Below, piece after piece: positions 55,635 to 63,514 of a stretch of 64,000 bases of DNA (positions are counted from its first letter, which is position 1; each line of letters opens with the position of its first letter). A model generated the notes under the pieces. The model searched no databases. It was not told the DNA's origin and saw nothing but the letters and a program-made list of their open reading frames with translations. The translations under genes and the position numbers were made by a program. The stretch is from Oscillospiraceae bacterium (lineage in GTDB: Bacteria > Bacillota > Clostridia > Oscillospirales > Oscillospiraceae), in assembly GCA_902795345.1 (NCBI GenBank), contig CADBKO010000013.1, forward strand, positions 30,884 to 94,883. The letters are read 5' to 3'.

Positions 55635-56759
55635 TTATTTCTTGGGCAGGTCGCCGCCGTCGTAGATGTATTTCCCGTCGCGGTAAACGATCTTTCCGTA
55701 ATCCCCGTTGGGATAGAAGGGCTCGAAATTGATGGGCGCGCCCAGGCGCTTGATCACGATGGGCCCATGCCACAAACCGGCGGGGATGCGCACCGCAGTG
55801 GGCTCCGTGATGGTGTATTTCTCCATATGCTCGGGATCTGGTCCCAGGGAGATCTCAATCTCCGCGTTGAACTCGAAGAACTTGGAGATGTCCGCGCCGG
55901 TGAAGAAGAGGTATTCTTCCACGGAATGGTGCATATGGGCTTCCCCGATGGTACATTCCTTCTGCACGATGTTGTAGAGATACCAGAGACGGCTCCCCTC
56001 CATGTCCTCATTGCCGCGGAAACCGCCGCGGGGGCTCACGAAGCGGCTGTCAGAATGAACGTCGGGCTTATAGGGATAAACGTATTTGTCGAATTTGCCG
56101 GTGCGGGGCTTCTTCGCCATCTCGTAGTAGGCAGTCAGCATATTCTGCTGCTGCGGCGCAGCTTCCTTCTTCGCATCCGCCTTCTTCTCTTCGGGCTGCT
56201 TCTCCTCCATGGCCTTCATGGCCTTGGAGAAACACTTGCCGCAGTAGATGCACTCCTTCGTGCGGTCCATGACGCAGCGACGGATGCCGGCGCCGTCATA
56301 GGTGAATTCTTCCCTGCCCTGCTCGTTGACCCGGCGGTTGATCTTGGACCAGTCGCCGTCCAGATATACGGCGGAGAATACGATGGGTTTTTCCGGATTG
56401 ATCTTCCGAAAATTCACGGGACAGTGATAGAGTTTCGGCGGGACCCGGATGATGGTGGGCTGGGTGATGGTGAACATCTCCATATTCTCCGCATCGTCGC
56501 CCAGCCACACGTCGATCTCGGAGTCGAACTCGAAGAAATTGGACATGTCCGCATTGGTGAATACCAGGTATTCATCCGCGCAGTGGTGGGTGTGGGGCAC
56601 TTCCATGGGCAGCGGCTTGTTGACGGCGGTCCAGTCCATATAGACATGGGCCTTCTCCATCATCGTGGTGCCGCGGAAGAAGCCGCGGGGCGCCACGAAG
56701 CCATACCAGGAATGATGCTCCTGGGGGATCGTGAAGATCAGATCGTCATATTTTCCCAT
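55635..56759 (-). CDS. Tandem-duplicated cupin protein with cysteine-rich linker
   Basis: A 374-residue protein of unknown function made from two similar cupin-like halves. Half 1 (about 20-140) and half 2 (about 237-350) share a PRGxFRG motif, an HxHH...E cluster (His56/58/59/Glu63 and His275/277/278/Glu282), an ADxSxFFEF segment, a TITxPT strand and a late His (112 and 331), all expected cupin metal ligands. Between them lies Cys162 plus CIYCGKC (170/173/176), which could bind an Fe-S cluster or zinc. ATG 56759 follows AAGGAGAG. It may process or bind an aromatic or sugar compound; the family is not one I can name. Confidence 0.7.
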   Translation of the reverse strand: MGKYDDLIFTIPQEHHSWYGFVAPRGFFRGTTMMEKAHVYMDWTAVNKPLPMEVPHTHHCADEYLVFTNADMSNFFEFDSEIDVWLGDDAENMEMFTITQPTIIRVPPKLYHCPVNFRKINPEKPIVFSAVYLDGDWSKINRRVNEQGREEFTYDGAGIRRCVMDRTKECIYCGKCFSKAMKAMEEKQPEEKKADAKKEAAPQQQNMLTAYYEMAKKPRTGKFDKYVYPYKPDVHSDSRFVSPRGGFRGNEDMEGSRLWYLYNIVQKECTIGEAHMHHSVEEYLFFTGADISKFFEFNAEIEISLGPDPEHMEKYTITEPTAVRIPAGLWHGPIVIKRLGAPINFEPFYPNGDYGKIVYRDGKYIYDGGDLPKK

Positions 56760-56797
56760 GATTCGCTCTCCTTTGCTGTATTTTTGTTCCTGTTTCA

Positions 56798-56826
56798 AGT
56801 ATAGCAGACCGCCCTTAGAAATACAA
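56798..56826 (-). promoter_or_regulatory. Promoter for the bicupin gene
   Basis: -35 TTGTAT (56821-56826), 17-base spacer, -10 TATACT (56798-56803) on the minus strand. Confidence 0.75.
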
Positions 56827-56827
56827 G

Positions 56828-56856
56828 AAAAACACCCGGAATCGCTTCCGGGCGTT
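56828..56856 (-). terminator. Terminator after the ferredoxin gene
   Basis: Hairpin ACGCCCGGAA / TTCCGGGTGT followed by TTTT on the minus strand; it overlaps the start of the bicupin promoter region. Confidence 0.7.
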
Positions 56857-56861
56857 ATGCA

Positions 56862-57071
56862 TCATTCCTCTGTCACCGGCTCCACATGCAGCGCACCGGT
56901 GGGGCAGGCACGCAGGCAGTTGCCGCAGCGGATGCATTTGCGGATGTTGTAGCTCAGGCAGCCCCGGTCATGGTCCAGGGTAAGGGCGCCTCGGACGCAC
57001 ATGGCGATGCAGCCGAAGCAGTGTCTGCAATATTCATTGTTCCAGGCCAGGACGGTGCGCTGTCTGCTCAT
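56862..57071 (-). CDS. 2[4Fe-4S] ferredoxin-type protein
   Basis: A 69-residue protein with two classic cluster motifs: CRHCFGCIAMC (15/18/21/25) and CIRCGNCLRACPTGA (46/49/52/56). A ninth cysteine (38) lies between them. Likely a small electron carrier, perhaps for the neighbouring cupin or UroD-type enzymes. It lies between two minus-strand genes and ends in its own terminator. Confidence 0.9.
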   Translation of the reverse strand: MSRQRTVLAWNNEYCRHCFGCIAMCVRGALTLDHDRGCLSYNIRKCIRCGNCLRACPTGALHVEPVTEE

Positions 57072-57111
57072 ATGGTCATTTCTCCAATTATGCTTTTGTC
57101 CGCAAACGGGT

Positions 57112-58194
57112 TCACTGGGTCAGTCTATCTCCAACTGTCGGAAGATCCACTTTTTCCGCCCAGGGCTGCATTTCCCGAACGTTCCAGGTCTCCGCGTCCG
57201 CATTTGTCCAGCCGCTGCCTTCCAGCAGATAGAAGACGCGGGTATTCTCCGGGAAGGGGCTGAAGCCCAGATTCTCCGGCGCATCTCCGCGGAAGTAGAC
57301 CCGCCGCAGGGCGCTGCAGTTGAGGAAAGCGAGGCTTCCCAATTCCGTCAGATCCCCCATGATCTCCAGGCTGCGAAGATTCGCGTTGTTTGCAAAGGCG
57401 CGGATGGCGATCCTCCTCACCTCCGCAGGGACGCGGTAGCTGCTGCCCCACTTCTGGGCGGGATAGCAGATCAAGGTCTCCATGCTGCCGCTGTAAAGGA
57501 CCCCTTCCCGGGCCGTGTAATACCAGTTGCCCCAGGCAACCTCCACGCTTTGCAGCAAATAGCAGTCGGTGAGGGCGGTCATATCAAAACTCCGGACGCT
57601 TTCCGGTATGCGGATCTCCTTCAGCGGTGAATAGGAGAAGGCGCAGACCTCCACCCTCTCCGTCCCGGAAAGGATCTCATACCGCTCCTGGGGCCTGGCC
57701 GCCGGATAACAAATCAGACTTGTTCCGGAATAGAGGACGCCGTCGTCCTCCCAAAAGCTGCTGCTAGAGGCGTCCACATGGATGGCATAGAGACTGCGGC
57801 AGCCATAAAAGGCGTCTTCCCCGATCTCATAGACTTCCGCAGGGATCGTTATCTCCGGCAGGCTGCGGCAGCCGTAAAAGGCCATCCCGCCCAGGCTGCC
57901 CATGGTGCCGGGAAGGGAGACCTCCCGCAGCTCCGTGAGATAGAAGAAGCAGCAGTAGCTGAGGGCGGTGACCCCCTCCTCCACCACGGCGGAGCGGATG
58001 CTCTGGCGCAGCGGATACCAGGGCGCGGAACCCATGTCATACCAATACATGTCGCCATGGCCGGATATGGTCAGCACGCCGTCGGCAACGGTCCAGCTCA
58101 GATTATCGCCGCATATGCCGGTCTCCTCCGCAGCCGCCGTGGGGATGGCGCAGAGGACCAGGATGCAAAGAAGAAAACAAAGGACTCTTTTCAT
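57112..58194 (-). CDS. Secreted BspA-type leucine-rich repeat protein
   Basis: A 360-residue protein with a signal peptide (VLCFLLCILVLCAIPTAAA) and about seven LRR_5 (BspA) repeats, for example LREVSLPGTMGSLGGMAFYG and LPEITIPAEVYEIGEDAFYG. The opening domain (GDNLSWTVADGVLTISGHGD) is common in clostridial BspA proteins and resembles the corresponding region in FecR proteins 2 and 3. No wall anchor is seen. Starts at ATG 58194; a longer frame from 58239 has no signal peptide at its start. Probably a surface interaction protein. Confidence 0.82.
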   Translation of the reverse strand: MKRVLCFLLCILVLCAIPTAAAEETGICGDNLSWTVADGVLTISGHGDMYWYDMGSAPWYPLRQSIRSAVVEEGVTALSYCCFFYLTELREVSLPGTMGSLGGMAFYGCRSLPEITIPAEVYEIGEDAFYGCRSLYAIHVDASSSSFWEDDGVLYSGTSLICYPAARPQERYEILSGTERVEVCAFSYSPLKEIRIPESVRSFDMTALTDCYLLQSVEVAWGNWYYTAREGVLYSGSMETLICYPAQKWGSSYRVPAEVRRIAIRAFANNANLRSLEIMGDLTELGSLAFLNCSALRRVYFRGDAPENLGFSPFPENTRVFYLLEGSGWTNADAETWNVREMQPWAEKVDLPTVGDRLTQ

Positions 58195-58206
58195 ATCAAA
58201 TACGGG

Positions 58207-58230
58207 GAGGGGCGTCCGAAGACGCCCCTC
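58207..58230 (-). terminator. Hairpin after the second UroD-family gene
   Basis: Perfect 10-bp stem GAGGGGCGTC / GACGCCCCTC; read in the gene direction it has a very stable TTCG tetraloop. The U-run is short, so it may protect mRNA or only partly terminate. Confidence 0.55.
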
Positions 58231-58246
58231 ACGATCCATCCGGAAC

Positions 58247-59332
58247 TTACTTGCTCAGAGCGATGCGGCTGTATTTATAGATCGCCTTGGTGAAACGGGG
58301 ATCTGCGAAGAAGGTGCCCACTATGAAGGGCTTTTCCGCAAAGTCCGGCGCATACTTGTCCACAAAGGCTTTGGCGGCGGCTTCCACATCTTCGTCGGAA
58401 GCATCTCTTGGCACGGCGGGAGGGGCGATGGAGAACATGATCTTATCGCCGTACTTCTCCCGCAGCATCTCCACGTCATTCATGGACTGGGGCTGCCACA
58501 TGTCCACGCCGGCATAGATCATGGCGGGGACCAGGAGTTCATTCTTGCCGCAGGAATGCTGCTGGAACCAAAGTCCCTTCTCATGGCAGTAGTCAACGAT
58601 CTGCTTGAGGTAGGGCGCCACCATTTCCATGCACACGTCCAGGGAGAAGAAGGGTGCGCGCTGGGAACCCCAGTCGTCGTGGAAAAGGACTCCATCCAGA
58701 TTCAGTATCTCCAGATAATGGTCGATCAGGGATTTGTACATATCGACGAGCTTGCTGAACAACGCGTGGACCGCGTCCTGCTGCTCCTCGTCGATCAGGG
58801 CCAGGGCGGCGCCTTCAAAATCCATAAAGCTGATGAGCCGCTCAAAAATGCCGTTCTGGAAGGTGACGTAGAAGCTGCGGGTGGTTTCATTCATGCAGGA
58901 ATTGAGACGCCTGCACTCGTCCCAATCCAGGGCGTCAATATCCGGGAACTTGATGATCTCCGGCCAGTCGTTGGCGTCCAGGAGGGCGGGGTTGCCGGGC
59001 TGCACCATGCTGCCGCCCGCGGTGGGAACAAACACCCATTCTATGCCGAACAGGTCCTTACCGCCCTTTTCCTCCTCCTTATAGGGAGGACCCATATCCA
59101 TGACCTCGGCACGGGCCACATGGTCGATGTTGGTGCGGGATTCGATGTTCAGAAAATCTGCGGAGGAGGGAAACCAATAGGGCTTCTCCCGCTTGACGCA
59201 GAGGGCCACGTTTTCCCTGGGGGTGATGGGCGTATTGTATTTGGGGGTTTTGAAGGTGAATTTGCCGCCGAAGGACGTGGTATTTATATGCTCGCCTATG
59301 ACCTTCAATTCGTCGTCGGAATAAGGGACCAT
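58247..59332 (-). CDS. Uroporphyrinogen decarboxylase-superfamily protein (paralogue)
   Basis: A 361-residue TIM-barrel protein related to the protein at 18.9-20 kb: FERLISFMDF, ALIDEEQQDAV, HDDWG (218-222), QRAPFFS and the zinc-type HSCG motif (His259, Cys261) are shared. The two are clearly paralogues but differ at the N-terminus and in the C-terminal third, so they may act on different substrates. Methyltransferase of the MtaA/CmuA type is the best guess; no corrinoid protein is nearby. AGGAGG precedes the ATG. Confidence 0.75.
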   Translation of the reverse strand: MVPYSDDELKVIGEHINTTSFGGKFTFKTPKYNTPITPRENVALCVKREKPYWFPSSADFLNIESRTNIDHVARAEVMDMGPPYKEEEKGGKDLFGIEWVFVPTAGGSMVQPGNPALLDANDWPEIIKFPDIDALDWDECRRLNSCMNETTRSFYVTFQNGIFERLISFMDFEGAALALIDEEQQDAVHALFSKLVDMYKSLIDHYLEILNLDGVLFHDDWGSQRAPFFSLDVCMEMVAPYLKQIVDYCHEKGLWFQQHSCGKNELLVPAMIYAGVDMWQPQSMNDVEMLREKYGDKIMFSIAPPAVPRDASDEDVEAAAKAFVDKYAPDFAEKPFIVGTFFADPRFTKAIYKYSRIALSK

Positions 59333-59365
59333 TTTATTACCTCCTGTGCGAATATTATTTTCCTT

Positions 59366-59394
59366 ATCATACTATATTCCCCCCTCCTTTTCAA
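59366..59394 (-). promoter_or_regulatory. Promoter for the second UroD-family gene
   Basis: -35 TTGAAA (59389-59394), 17-base spacer, -10 TATGAT (59366-59371) on the minus strand. Confidence 0.65.
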
Positions 59395-59432
59395 CCGGTA
59401 TTTTCCCGAACAAAACGTGGTTCCGGGAAGTA

Positions 59433-59461
59433 TTGCCTTATGCCGGGCGTTCCTGTATAAT
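59433..59461 (+). promoter_or_regulatory. Promoter for the acyl-ACP thioesterase gene
   Basis: -35 TTGCCT (59433-59438), 17-base spacer, -10 TATAAT (59456-59461), 41 bases before the ATG. Confidence 0.7.
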
Positions 59462-59502
59462 GCGTTCATCCGGCCAAATCTTCTCCCGGGAGGCAAAGGA
59501 AT

Positions 59503-60243
59503 ATGACAGACGAAAAGCAAATGGTATACAGGGCGCTGGTGGATTCCTCCATGCTCAACAGCCGCCGGGACATACAGATCTCCGGCCTTCTGCGCATCGT
59601 GGAGACGACGCTGGAGGAGCATCTCCTGGACATCGGCATGGACAATCCGAAGCTGGTGCGGGAGGAAAACATCAGCTGGGCCTTTCTCGCCCTGACTTCG
59701 GAGGTTTTGAGCCTCATCGCGCCGGGGGAAGTGCTCACTGGGCGGTCCTGGTTCTCCGGGCGGCGGGGTCCCCTGTTCCGCCGCGAGCTGGAATACTGCC
59801 ATGCCGACGGCAGCCGGGCCGTAGCCTTTTCCTGCTTCTCCGGTCTGATCGACCTGGGAGCCCGGAAAATCATCCGGGACAGAGCTTATCTGGAACGATA
59901 TACCCTTCCGGTGGGGGAAACGCTGCTGGAAGCGGACAGCCGCATGGCGCCGGACACCGCGCAATACCGGGAGGCGGATCGCCGCAAGGTATATCCCAGC
60001 TGGCTGGACGGCCTGGGGCATGTGAACAACGCCCGTTACGGCGATATGATCTTCGACACCCTCAGCGCCGCCGGTTCCTTTGACGGTATGCTGCGGCGGC
60101 TGGAGCTCTATTTCATGGGCGAGCTCCACGAGGGCGAAGAAGTTGCCCTGCTGCTTCGGAAAGAGGCGGATTGCCATTCCGTTATGGGCATCCACAGCGA
60201 GAGCGGGGAGGCCGCCTTCTGTTCCCGTATCTTCCTTGCATAA
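59503..60243 (+). CDS. Acyl-ACP thioesterase family protein
   Basis: Double hot-dog fold thioesterase that would release fatty acids from acyl carrier protein. The second half carries the signature LDGLGHVNNARYGDMIFD with the Asn-His pair typical of FatA-like enzymes; the first half lacks it, as usual. 246 residues is normal for bacterial members. AAAGGA box before ATG. No fatty acid genes nearby. Confidence 0.85.
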   Translation: MTDEKQMVYRALVDSSMLNSRRDIQISGLLRIVETTLEEHLLDIGMDNPKLVREENISWAFLALTSEVLSLIAPGEVLTGRSWFSGRRGPLFRRELEYCHADGSRAVAFSCFSGLIDLGARKIIRDRAYLERYTLPVGETLLEADSRMAPDTAQYREADRRKVYPSWLDGLGHVNNARYGDMIFDTLSAAGSFDGMLRRLELYFMGELHEGEEVALLLRKEADCHSVMGIHSESGEAAFCSRIFLA

Positions 60244-60256
60244 TGCTGTTATAAGG

Positions 60257-60294
60257 ATTATCCCCTGCGCTCCGGTCAGAGCGCAGGGGATAAT
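60257..60294. terminator. Bidirectional terminator between thioesterase and pepP
   Basis: Perfect 16-bp stem ATTATCCCCTGCGCTC / GAGCGCAGGGGATAAT with a 6-base loop between two convergent genes. Confidence 0.85.
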
Positions 60295-60297
60295 TAT

Positions 60298-62094
60298 TCA
60301 GATGGGGCGCGTGGCCTCTTTCAGCCAGGCGGCTTCCTCCGGTTCCAGATAGGGCGAGACCTTCTCATATACCTGGGCGTGGAAATCATTGAGCCGCCGG
60401 ATCTCGCTGCGATCCATCTGCTCGGGCTCAATGCAATCCAGGTCGAAGGGAACATAGGTCAGGTTTTCAAAATACATGAACTGCCCGTATTCGTTCTTTT
60501 CTCCCTTGCGGCAAAGGACCTCGTTCTCCAGGCGGATGCCGTATTTTCCTTCCAGATAGATGCCGGGCTCGTCGGATGTGATCATCCCCTCCTCCAGCAC
60601 CGCATGCTCGCTGCGGTCCGGAGACCGGCGCCAGCGGAAACCGTTGGGGCCCTCGTGCACATTCAGCAGGTGCCCGATGCCATGGCCGGTGCCATGCTTG
60701 AAGTCCAGTCCGGCTTCCCAGAAGGGGCCTCTGGCCAGGATATCCAGGTTCATGCCGCTGCAGCCATAGAGGAAGCGGGCGTACATCAGATTCAGATTCG
60801 CCCGGGCGACCCGGGTAAAATCCGCCTTCATCTCCGCCGTCACTGGGCCAAGGGCGATGGTGCGGGTGATGTCGGTGGTGCCGTCGATATAGTGGCGGCC
60901 GGAATCCACCAGCAGCAGGCCTTCCGGTTTCAAAGGCACGTCCGTCTCCGGGGTCGCGCCGTAGTGGATGATGGCGCCGTGGGGCCCATAGCCGCAGATG
61001 GTGCCGAAGCTCAGGTCCAGGAACCCGGGCTGTTTGGCGGCCAGCTCTGCCAGATAGTCGGAAGCGCTGATCTCCGTCATGGGCACCTTCCCGATATTCC
61101 GCTTCAGCCAGTAGATGAATTTGCACATCAGGACGCCGTCCTTCAAGTGGGCGTTTCTGGTGGCCTTCAGCTCCGTTTCGTTTTTTGCGGCCTTCATGGG
61201 CGTTGTGGGATTCATTTGATCCCGCAGGACGACGCCGGCAGGCAGCGTGCTGCACAGGCGGTAGTTGGCGCTGCCGGTATCCATCAGCACCTTCTCCCCA
61301 GCCCGGATCGTTTTCACATAATCATAGATGTCGTTATAGGGACGCAGGACGATGCCGCAGGCGCCAAGGTCGGCGGCGATCTCCTCCGGCACCGCTTCTT
61401 TCTGCACGAACCAGATGCACGCCTCCTTCGTGATCGCCAGATAGGACAATACCACGGGGACAAAGGCGATGTCACTGCCCCGCACATTCAGGAGCCAGGC
61501 AATGTCGTACAAGGAAGTAAGGATGTGCCGGTCCGCCCCCGCCTTTTCCATTTCCTTGCGCACTGCCGTCAGCTTTTCCGCCGTGGTCCTTCCGGCGTAC
61601 TCGATCCCGTAGCGCCAGACCTTTCCGGCGGGCAGGGGCGGACGATCCGCCCAGATGAGGCCTATCAGGTCCTCGTCCACGCTGAGGCGGCCTTTTTTGT
61701 CGTCCGCCAGTTTCCGATAAGCCCTTTCCTCGGAACCGCTGACGGTCCTGCCGTCGAAGCCGATGCAGCCCCCTTGGGGCAGCTTATCCGCCAGGAATTC
61801 CTGAAGGGTGGGAACACCCTCCTCCCCCATGCGGTACAGCGTGACGCCGCTGTCCTTCAGCTGGGCGTCCGCCTGAAGGAAATAGCGGGCGTCCGTCCAG
61901 AGACCCGCCTCCTCGGCGGTGATTACCGCCGTTCCGGCGGAGCCGGTGAAGCCGGTGATGAACTGGCGCGCCTTGAAATGCTCACCCACATATTCGCTGC
62001 CGTGGAAATCCGCCGTGGGCACCACATAGATGTCGATGCCCCGGCTCTTCATCTCCCGGCGCAGATCGCTGAGACGCTGGGGAACACTGCTCAT
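60298..62094 (-). CDS. Xaa-Pro aminopeptidase (aminopeptidase P, M24B family)
   Basis: Cytoplasmic metallo-aminopeptidase that removes N-terminal residues before proline. Two N-terminal creatinase-like domains (about 1-300) precede the pita-bread catalytic domain with its five ligands: Asp in LLVDSGRHY, Asp in GTTDITRT, His in HGTGHGIGH, and Glu in the TSDEPGIYLEG and RLENEV segments. At 598 residues it is the long three-domain type, as in eukaryotes and many Firmicutes. ATG follows AAGGAGAG. Confidence 0.92.
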   Translation of the reverse strand: MSSVPQRLSDLRREMKSRGIDIYVVPTADFHGSEYVGEHFKARQFITGFTGSAGTAVITAEEAGLWTDARYFLQADAQLKDSGVTLYRMGEEGVPTLQEFLADKLPQGGCIGFDGRTVSGSEERAYRKLADDKKGRLSVDEDLIGLIWADRPPLPAGKVWRYGIEYAGRTTAEKLTAVRKEMEKAGADRHILTSLYDIAWLLNVRGSDIAFVPVVLSYLAITKEACIWFVQKEAVPEEIAADLGACGIVLRPYNDIYDYVKTIRAGEKVLMDTGSANYRLCSTLPAGVVLRDQMNPTTPMKAAKNETELKATRNAHLKDGVLMCKFIYWLKRNIGKVPMTEISASDYLAELAAKQPGFLDLSFGTICGYGPHGAIIHYGATPETDVPLKPEGLLLVDSGRHYIDGTTDITRTIALGPVTAEMKADFTRVARANLNLMYARFLYGCSGMNLDILARGPFWEAGLDFKHGTGHGIGHLLNVHEGPNGFRWRRSPDRSEHAVLEEGMITSDEPGIYLEGKYGIRLENEVLCRKGEKNEYGQFMYFENLTYVPFDLDCIEPEQMDRSEIRRLNDFHAQVYEKVSPYLEPEEAAWLKEATRPI

Positions 62095-62136
62095 GACTGT
62101 CCTCTCCTTTTAATGCGTATCGGATAACGGAAATGC

Positions 62137-62165
62137 TTGACATTCCCCGCTTACCCGGTTAAAAT
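62137..62165 (+). promoter_or_regulatory. Promoter for the TPP riboswitch-thiT transcript
   Basis: -35 TTGACA (62137-62142), 17-base spacer, -10 TAAAAT (62160-62165), just before the TPP aptamer. Confidence 0.82.
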
Positions 62166-62179
62166 GAGTTCAATTTCAA

Positions 62180-62257
62180 AGGGGTGCTGCTTGCGGCTGA
62201 GACGGAGGAACCCTCCGAACCCTGGAACCTGATCCGGATAATGCCGGCGTAGGAAGA
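62180..62257 (+). promoter_or_regulatory. TPP riboswitch (THI element)
   Basis: Conserved aptamer parts in order: GGGGTGC, GGCTGAGA, ACCCTCCGAACCC, AACCTGATCCGGATAATG and GCGTAGGAAG. It controls thiT, 67 bases downstream; thiamine diphosphate binding should favour the terminator at 62280-62312. Confidence 0.96.
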
Positions 62258-62279
62258 TCGCCCGTGAGGGTTATTGTTT

Positions 62280-62312
62280 TTGCGTCCGCATGTCCGGGCG
62301 CAATTTCTTTTT
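62280..62312 (+). terminator. TPP riboswitch expression-platform terminator
   Basis: Stem TTGCGTCCG / CGGGCGCAA (one G-T pair) with loop CATGTC, followed by TTTCTTTTT, between aptamer and thiT. Confidence 0.85.
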
Positions 62313-62324
62313 CTGGAGGCACAC

Positions 62325-62864
62325 ATGAAAGAACATCAAAAACTGCTCACCATCGTGGAAGGAGCCCTCTGCATCGCCATGTCCTATGCGCTGAGCTTCC
62401 TCAAGTTCAAGATCTGGCCCGAGGGCGGCTCCATAGACATCGTGATGGTCCCCCTGCTGATCTATGCCTGGCGCAGAGGCGCGCTCTGGGGCGTCGCTGC
62501 CGGTCTGATCTTCGGCACCATCAAGTGCTTCTTCGCCGGCGGTTTCGCCTGGGGCTGGCAATCCATCCTGCTGGATTACTCCATCGCCTATGCAGCCGTG
62601 GGGCTGGGCGGTCTGGTGCGTAAAATGAAGTTCGGCCTTCCCCTCGGCGCTGTGGTGGGCAGCGTCTGCCGCTTCCTCATCCACTTCATCAGCGGCGTCA
62701 CGATCTACAAGATCCTGGAGCCGGAAATATTCGCCGGGACCACTTACTCCAATCCGGTGCTGTATTCTACCGTCTACAACGGCTCTTACATGCTGGCCAA
62801 CCTGATCCTGGCCGTGGTGATCTGCTTCCTGCTGGAAAAGCCCATGTCCAAGCTCCCCAAGTGA
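62325..62864 (+). CDS. thiT: ECF-type thiamine transporter S component ThiT
   Basis: Membrane substrate-binding subunit for thiamine that docks on the shared EcfA-EcfA'-EcfT module. 179 residues, six helices, with the family features LKFKIWPEGGSIDIVMVPLL near the N-terminus and the FAGGFAWGWQSILLDY loop with tryptophans and a tyrosine that stack on thiamine. ATG 62325 follows TGGAGG. TPP riboswitch control supports the assignment. The ecfA genes at the left edge of this window may power it. Confidence 0.95.
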   Translation: MKEHQKLLTIVEGALCIAMSYALSFLKFKIWPEGGSIDIVMVPLLIYAWRRGALWGVAAGLIFGTIKCFFAGGFAWGWQSILLDYSIAYAAVGLGGLVRKMKFGLPLGAVVGSVCRFLIHFISGVTIYKILEPEIFAGTTYSNPVLYSTVYNGSYMLANLILAVVICFLLEKPMSKLPK

Positions 62865-62880
62865 ATCCATCCTCAAAAAA

Positions 62881-62909
62881 CGCACAGCCGGTCTTCCGAC
62901 TGTGCGTTT
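62881..62909. terminator. Terminator between thiT and the lipoprotein gene
   Basis: Stem CGCACAGCCGG / CCGACTGTGCG with one mismatch and TCTT loop, A-run before and T-rich after, shared by convergent genes. Confidence 0.75.
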
Positions 62910-62912
62910 CGT

Positions 62913-63365
62913 TTATTCTTCCGAATCACAAAGGAGCCAGATATAAGCCGTCTCCGTAAGGCTGTGGGCAAATATGCTCTGATCGTATAATTCCAGCTCA
63001 TAGAGGTCGAAGGGTTCTCCCCCGTCCACCTCCATGTGCAGCGTCAGATACCCTTCCGCATCCTTCTGCATCTGCCATTTTCCGCTGTCTATGACGTTCG
63101 TCAGTTCCTTGTCGTCAAAGTGCTGATAAGTCCCGTCGTCAGAGAAGCGGTAATACTTCATATCATAGGTATCCAGCCAAGGATAACTGCTCAGCTTTTC
63201 GGCATATTCGTCACTTACATCGGTGGTCTGGGTGCTGACGTGCGGCGAATAAGGCGTTGGAGAATTCTTGTTCAGGTTTCCCGGCGTCACTGTGTTTTTC
63301 CCCTTGCAGGCGGTCAGGCACAGGACCAGGATCAGGGCAAACAGCCAGGCTGTTCTTCTTTTCAT
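62913..63365 (-). CDS. Small lipoprotein of unknown function
   Basis: A 150-residue protein with a lipoprotein signal peptide (LFALILVLCLTAC, lipobox Cys near 20), a Ser/Thr/Pro/Asn-rich linker and a compact acidic domain (about 55-150) with FSDDGTYQHFDDKELTNVID and GKWQMQKDAEGYLTLHM, reminiscent of lipocalin-like strands that report SGKW. Function not recognised. ATG 63365 follows AAGGAAG; the frame is open to 63413, but the signal peptide fixes the start. Confidence 0.7.
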   Translation of the reverse strand: MKRRTAWLFALILVLCLTACKGKNTVTPGNLNKNSPTPYSPHVSTQTTDVSDEYAEKLSSYPWLDTYDMKYYRFSDDGTYQHFDDKELTNVIDSGKWQMQKDAEGYLTLHMEVDGGEPFDLYELELYDQSIFAHSLTETAYIWLLCDSEE

Positions 63366-63514
63366 GCTAACTTCCTTCTTGACAATCGTGTCCTCTTTTA
63401 ATACTCTGGACATGTTACTAAGATATCATATCGCATTTTCTCCATTTTGTCCATACCTTATTTCGAGAGAATCTCACAAGTTTAGTCAATTGCAGGACGA
63501 AGGATGTCGTAATT

